Source: DASRCB01 sp035653295 | GTDB lineage: Bacteria; Acidobacteriota; Terriglobia; Bryobacterales; Bryobacteraceae | Length of the DNA stretch: 42,667 nt | Assembly (NCBI GenBank): GCA_035653295.1 | Contig: DASRCB010000151.1 | Coordinates: 1-42,667 of the forward strand | Reading direction: 5' to 3' | Shown: piece by piece, positions 39,803 to 42,667 of the stretch | Position numbering within the stretch: the first letter of the stretch is position 1 | How the letters are laid out: each line of letters begins with the position of its first letter | Made by a program: the position numbers and the translations under genes | Notes under the pieces: model-generated | Databases searched by the model: none | What the model was told of the DNA's origin: nothing | The model's input: only the letters and a program-made list of their open reading frames with translations

Positions 39803-41863
39803 ATGACGCTCAATCGACGCGAGTTCGTTGAATTGGCCGCGGCGATCGGAGCCTCGCTGGCGTGGGGCGGATCGGCTCGAGCATCAACGACGCGCTGGCG
39901 TGAGCGGCGCGACCTTTACCCGCAGGGCGTCGCGTCCGGCGATCCCGATCCGAGCAGCGTTATCCTCTGGACCCGGCGGCCGTTCGAATCCGGCGGCCGC
40001 CGTGTGCTCACGGTGGAGGTTGCCGAGGATGACGCGTTCCGGCGGGTGGTCGCAAAAGCGTCCGCGCCGGTCTCAGCGGAAGCGGATTGGACGACGCGCG
40101 TGCTGGTAGGTCATCTCAAGCCTGCGCGCGTCTACTGGTACCGCTTCACCGATGGAGAGGGGAACGGCAGCCGCGTCGGCCGGACGATCACCGCGCCGCT
40201 GGCGAACGATCCACGGCCGGTCAATTTCGCGTTTGTCAGCTGCCAGGACGTCAATGAAGGCAAGCTCAACGCCTATCGCCGGATGATCTTCGAGGATGAG
40301 CGCTCGGCGCCGGCCGATCAACTCGGTTTCGTTCTCCACCTGGGTGATTTCATTTATGAGGTCGTCGAATATCCGGAGGAGCAGCCGACGCGGTACGACC
40401 GCACGATCTACGACGTCGGCCGGATTCCCGATGGCGGCCAGACCGGCAAATTCCATTACCCGCTAACGGTCGAAGGTTATCGCGTCATCTACAAGGGCTA
40501 CCTTGCCGACCCCGATCTGCAGGACGCGCGCGCGCGATGGCCGTTCGTCGGCATGTGGGACAATCACGAATTTTCGTGGCAGGGAAGGCAGAGCATCGTC
40601 CAGGCAGGGGGCCCTCCGCGACCGGGCCAGACTGTCAAGGTCGCGGCCAACCAGGCATGGTTCGAATATATTCCCGCACGCGTGAAGGCGCCGAGCGGAT
40701 CGCTCGAGACGTTCGGCGCGGTGGCGGTGAAAAACGTGCCGATCGAAAAGTGGGACGACAGCGGCCTCGGGGTCGAGCCCAACAATCTGAAGGCTATCAA
40801 CAGCCTGATCGGCTATCGCTCTTTGCGCTATGGCCGGCATCTCGATCTCATTCTCACCGACCAGCACAGCTTCTGCGGCGACGATCCGACGGATGCGCAG
40901 GGCGTTGACAAGATTTACGATCCGGCTTTCAACGGGATGTTTTCCGAACCGGCGATGATCGCGCTTGATGCCGGCCGCGCCTTCAACGGGGGCAAACCGC
41001 CCGCCGAACTCAGCTTCGGCGGCGTCAGCATCCCGAATCCTCGAAGGGACTCACCGCCGCACACGATCCTCGGGACCCTTCAGAAGGAATGGTTCAAGGA
41101 CCAGCTCCGCCGGTCCACCGCCACCTGGAAGATCTGGGGGAATTCGCAGGGAGCCCTGGATTCACGGGCCGACCCGCAGAACCTTCCCGATGGACTCACG
41201 AAGCAGAAATGGCCGGCCGACACCTTCGCGCAGTTCGGCAGCGGCGATTGGGGTAGCGCCTACCACGAGCGTGGCGAGATTTATAACCTTGTCCGCGCTG
41301 CGAAGATCACCGGGTTCGCGATCGTGTCGGGCGACCGTCACAGCTTCTGGGCAGGCTATGCCGCCTCCCGATTGCCACCGGCCAGGTTCGAGCCGGTGGG
41401 GATCAGTTTCGTCGGCGCCTCGCTGGCCAGCCCTGGGGCGATGGAGGCTTATGAGCACAGGCTTCCCAAAGATCATCCGCTCCGCGCGCTTTTCCTGGCC
41501 GACCGGCCCGGGGGTAAGCCCGAATGGACCTACAACATGCTGCTCAAGCACGGCGTGCGCTCGTGCCTTGAATACGCCAGGAGTTTCGACCTGAAGCGCG
41601 CTCACGCCGTTTCCAATCCGCAACTTTCCCCGCACCTGGAATTCGTGGATATGGGCGGTCACGGGTATGCGACGGTGCGGCTCACCGCCGATGAGATGCG
41701 GACGGAGTTCGTGTGCATTCCACGCCCGATCACGCGCAGCGATCGTGCCGATGGCGGTCCTCTTCGCTATCGCGTGGTGCACACGGCCTCGCTATGGAAA
41801 GCGGGCGAGCGGCCTTTGCTGCGGCAGGAAGTGATTGAGGGCGATCCCGGCCTTTCGATCTGA
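39803..41863 (+). CDS. PhoD-like alkaline phosphatase, Tat-exported
   Basis: ATG 39803, preceded by GAAGGGG, gives 686 residues. The N-terminus M-T-L-N-R-R-E-F-V-E-L-A-A-A-I-G-A is a twin-arginine signal. Then come the PhoD N-terminal Ig-like domain (Y-P-Q-G-V-A-S-G-D-P-D-P-S-S-V-I-L-W-T-R) and the metallophosphatase core with V-S-C-Q-D, L-H-L-G-D-F-I-Y-E, M-W-D-N-H-E-F and V-S-G-D-R-H-S-F-W, supplying Fe/Ca ligands. It would release phosphate from mono- and diesters in the periplasm or outside. It is longer than usual PhoD (about 550), with extra sequence in the second half. The gene follows the decarboxylase-like gene by 43 bases and may share its transcript. Confidence 0.93.
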   Translation: MTLNRREFVELAAAIGASLAWGGSARASTTRWRERRDLYPQGVASGDPDPSSVILWTRRPFESGGRRVLTVEVAEDDAFRRVVAKASAPVSAEADWTTRVLVGHLKPARVYWYRFTDGEGNGSRVGRTITAPLANDPRPVNFAFVSCQDVNEGKLNAYRRMIFEDERSAPADQLGFVLHLGDFIYEVVEYPEEQPTRYDRTIYDVGRIPDGGQTGKFHYPLTVEGYRVIYKGYLADPDLQDARARWPFVGMWDNHEFSWQGRQSIVQAGGPPRPGQTVKVAANQAWFEYIPARVKAPSGSLETFGAVAVKNVPIEKWDDSGLGVEPNNLKAINSLIGYRSLRYGRHLDLILTDQHSFCGDDPTDAQGVDKIYDPAFNGMFSEPAMIALDAGRAFNGGKPPAELSFGGVSIPNPRRDSPPHTILGTLQKEWFKDQLRRSTATWKIWGNSQGALDSRADPQNLPDGLTKQKWPADTFAQFGSGDWGSAYHERGEIYNLVRAAKITGFAIVSGDRHSFWAGYAASRLPPARFEPVGISFVGASLASPGAMEAYEHRLPKDHPLRALFLADRPGGKPEWTYNMLLKHGVRSCLEYARSFDLKRAHAVSNPQLSPHLEFVDMGGHGYATVRLTADEMRTEFVCIPRPITRSDRADGGPLRYRVVHTASLWKAGERPLLRQEVIEGDPGLSI

Positions 41864-42177
41864 GATAGCTGCGGGGCGATGATTGCGCCCTGCGTTATCG
41901 GGGTGACGGGGAGTGATCGCTAAGCGCATCAACCGGTATTGCTCCTGCATGAAGTCGGCCTCGAGTTGAATGTGCCGGGCGAACTGGAGTTCGCAACACC
42001 TTGAGTTCTGCTCCTCTCTCCCGATTCGGCGGCGTAGGCTCGACTACGGCACAGAACGGGTCATAATCGCTTCGCTGCGCGCGAGGTTAGGACATGGTCA
42101 TCGTGTCCGAAGCGCCGGATGACACGACGATTGCAAGGGCACGCTGGCGCTTGCTACTACGCCAGGCAGAGACTGCT
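41864..42177. other. 314-base intergenic region, nothing recognised
   Basis: Between two convergent genes I find no gene, no strong terminator and no repeat. Short open frames run through it on the plus strand but overlap the antisense of the amidohydrolase and have no family character. Confidence 0.5.
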
Positions 42178-42667
42178 TCAGCGCTGCCGATCAGCGCTAC
42201 CCGCCGCCAGCCCGGGGATCCAGCGCAGCGCATTATCGTGGAACAGCTTGCGGAGAACGGGCCGCGGCAGTTCGAGGCCTGTATACTCGTGCCCTTTGTA
42301 GTTCGCTTTTTCTGAGGTGGCGAAGAACTTCCAGTCGGTCTCGTACTGTTTCTTCCACTGATCGATGGCGTGCTGTGTGTCGTCGTTCGGCATGACCACC
42401 AGGTCCGTGGCGTAGAGAACCCGATCCTGGTACCGCATGAGAAAATCGCGCACCTTCGCGCGCGGCTGAATCATGAGGTAGGGAACACGCGCCGCCGTGT
42501 CCACGGCGAAGTTAGGATACCGATCGAGCCGGCGCGCCATTTGATCCACATCCGCTTCCATGCTGCCCAGGTGCGCTCCCACGACCCGCAGGTGTGGGTT
42601 CTGCTCCAGCAGATGATCGCGGGCATCGAGAATCGCCTGTTTTGAAGGCCACTCCGGATGTTTGTAC
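42178..42667 (-). CDS. Amidohydrolase-2 family protein (5' part outside window)
   Basis: The frame is open to the window edge, so this is the C-terminal 163 residues of a longer enzyme. The visible part reads Y-K-H-P-E-W-P-S-K-Q at its edge, then L-R-V-V-G-A-H-L-G-S-M-E near residue 32, which carries a metal or catalytic His, and L-Y-A-T-D-L-V-V near 93 with the conserved Asp. Both are typical of TIM-barrel amidohydrolase-2 proteins. The late W-K-F-F-A-T and G-L-E-L-P-R-P-V-L-R-K-L-F-H-D-N-A-L-R-W are also usual for the C-terminus. The substrate is unknown. Confidence 0.85.
   Translation of the reverse strand, partial: YKHPEWPSKQAILDARDHLLEQNPHLRVVGAHLGSMEADVDQMARRLDRYPNFAVDTAARVPYLMIQPRAKVRDFLMRYQDRVLYATDLVVMPNDDTQHAIDQWKKQYETDWKFFATSEKANYKGHEYTGLELPRPVLRKLFHDNALRWIPGLAAGSADRQR

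Noticed and set aside
1..42667. CRISPR array, complete insertion sequence, prophage or integration site
   Set aside because: No regularly spaced repeats, no transposase catalytic domain, no phage structural genes and no complete tRNA for integration were seen.

Overview
The window looks like a chromosomal segment of an Acidobacteriota member, most likely near Candidatus Solibacter / Bryobacterales. This is an inference from gene content, because no rRNA or complete tRNA is present. Supporting markers are two ADOP-type (acidobacterial duplicated orphan permease) MacB/FtsX proteins without an ATPase partner, one of them with its PadR regulator; an Oar-like TonB-dependent receptor; a PEP-CTERM protein; DUF1080 and ThuA proteins; a short acidobacterial-type 'GPKTPEGK' protein; high GC; and hairpin-type intergenic repeats.

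Region by region. (1) 1-10.1 kb is a surface-glycan locus: the end of an InlB-repeat/DUF4214 protein, two GT4 glycosyltransferases with a small companion protein, a CDP-paratose 2-epimerase-like enzyme, a DUF4214-methyltransferase fusion, a sulfotransferase-like protein, a PEP-CTERM protein, and a Wzm/Wzt-type ABC exporter. Together they could make a decorated (dideoxy sugar, methyl, sulfate) polysaccharide and export it. (2) 10.1-18.5 kb is metabolic and envelope genes: a fused FAD/Fe-S D-2-hydroxyacid dehydrogenase, a secreted DUF1349-like protein, a slipin with a long structured leader that contains a tRNA-like fold, a ThuA protein, a cluster of palindromic repeats, and an acyl-CoA carboxylase beta subunit. 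(3) 18.5-25.2 kb holds the TonB receptor, a secreted AlgH/YqgE homologue, a degenerate J-domain protein, a PilZ protein and a Gfo/Idh/MocA oxidoreductase. (4) 25.2-26.3 kb holds an apparent secreted BECR-type RNase toxin with an overlapping immunity gene, then a small HTH-plus-membrane-anchor protein next to an ADOP permease. (5) 28.8-34.2 kb has a DUF1080 protein, a 3D-domain protein, several small conserved proteins, an orphan HyuB hydantoinase and a G-quadruplex-prone tract. (6) 34.2-42.7 kb has a PadR-ADOP pair, an MFS transporter with a dihydroxybenzoate-decarboxylase-like amidohydrolase, a Tat-exported PhoD phosphatase and the 3' part of another amidohydrolase.

The two most interesting observations are the tRNA-like element in the slipin leader (14383-14453: canonical D, anticodon and T arms, a shortened acceptor stem, an encoded GCCA end, an upstream reading frame whose stop lies in the anticodon loop) and the toxin-immunity pair at 25181-25928, which is translationally coupled to a housekeeping-type oxidoreductase. 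All family assignments are by eye from sequence motifs; no database search was run.
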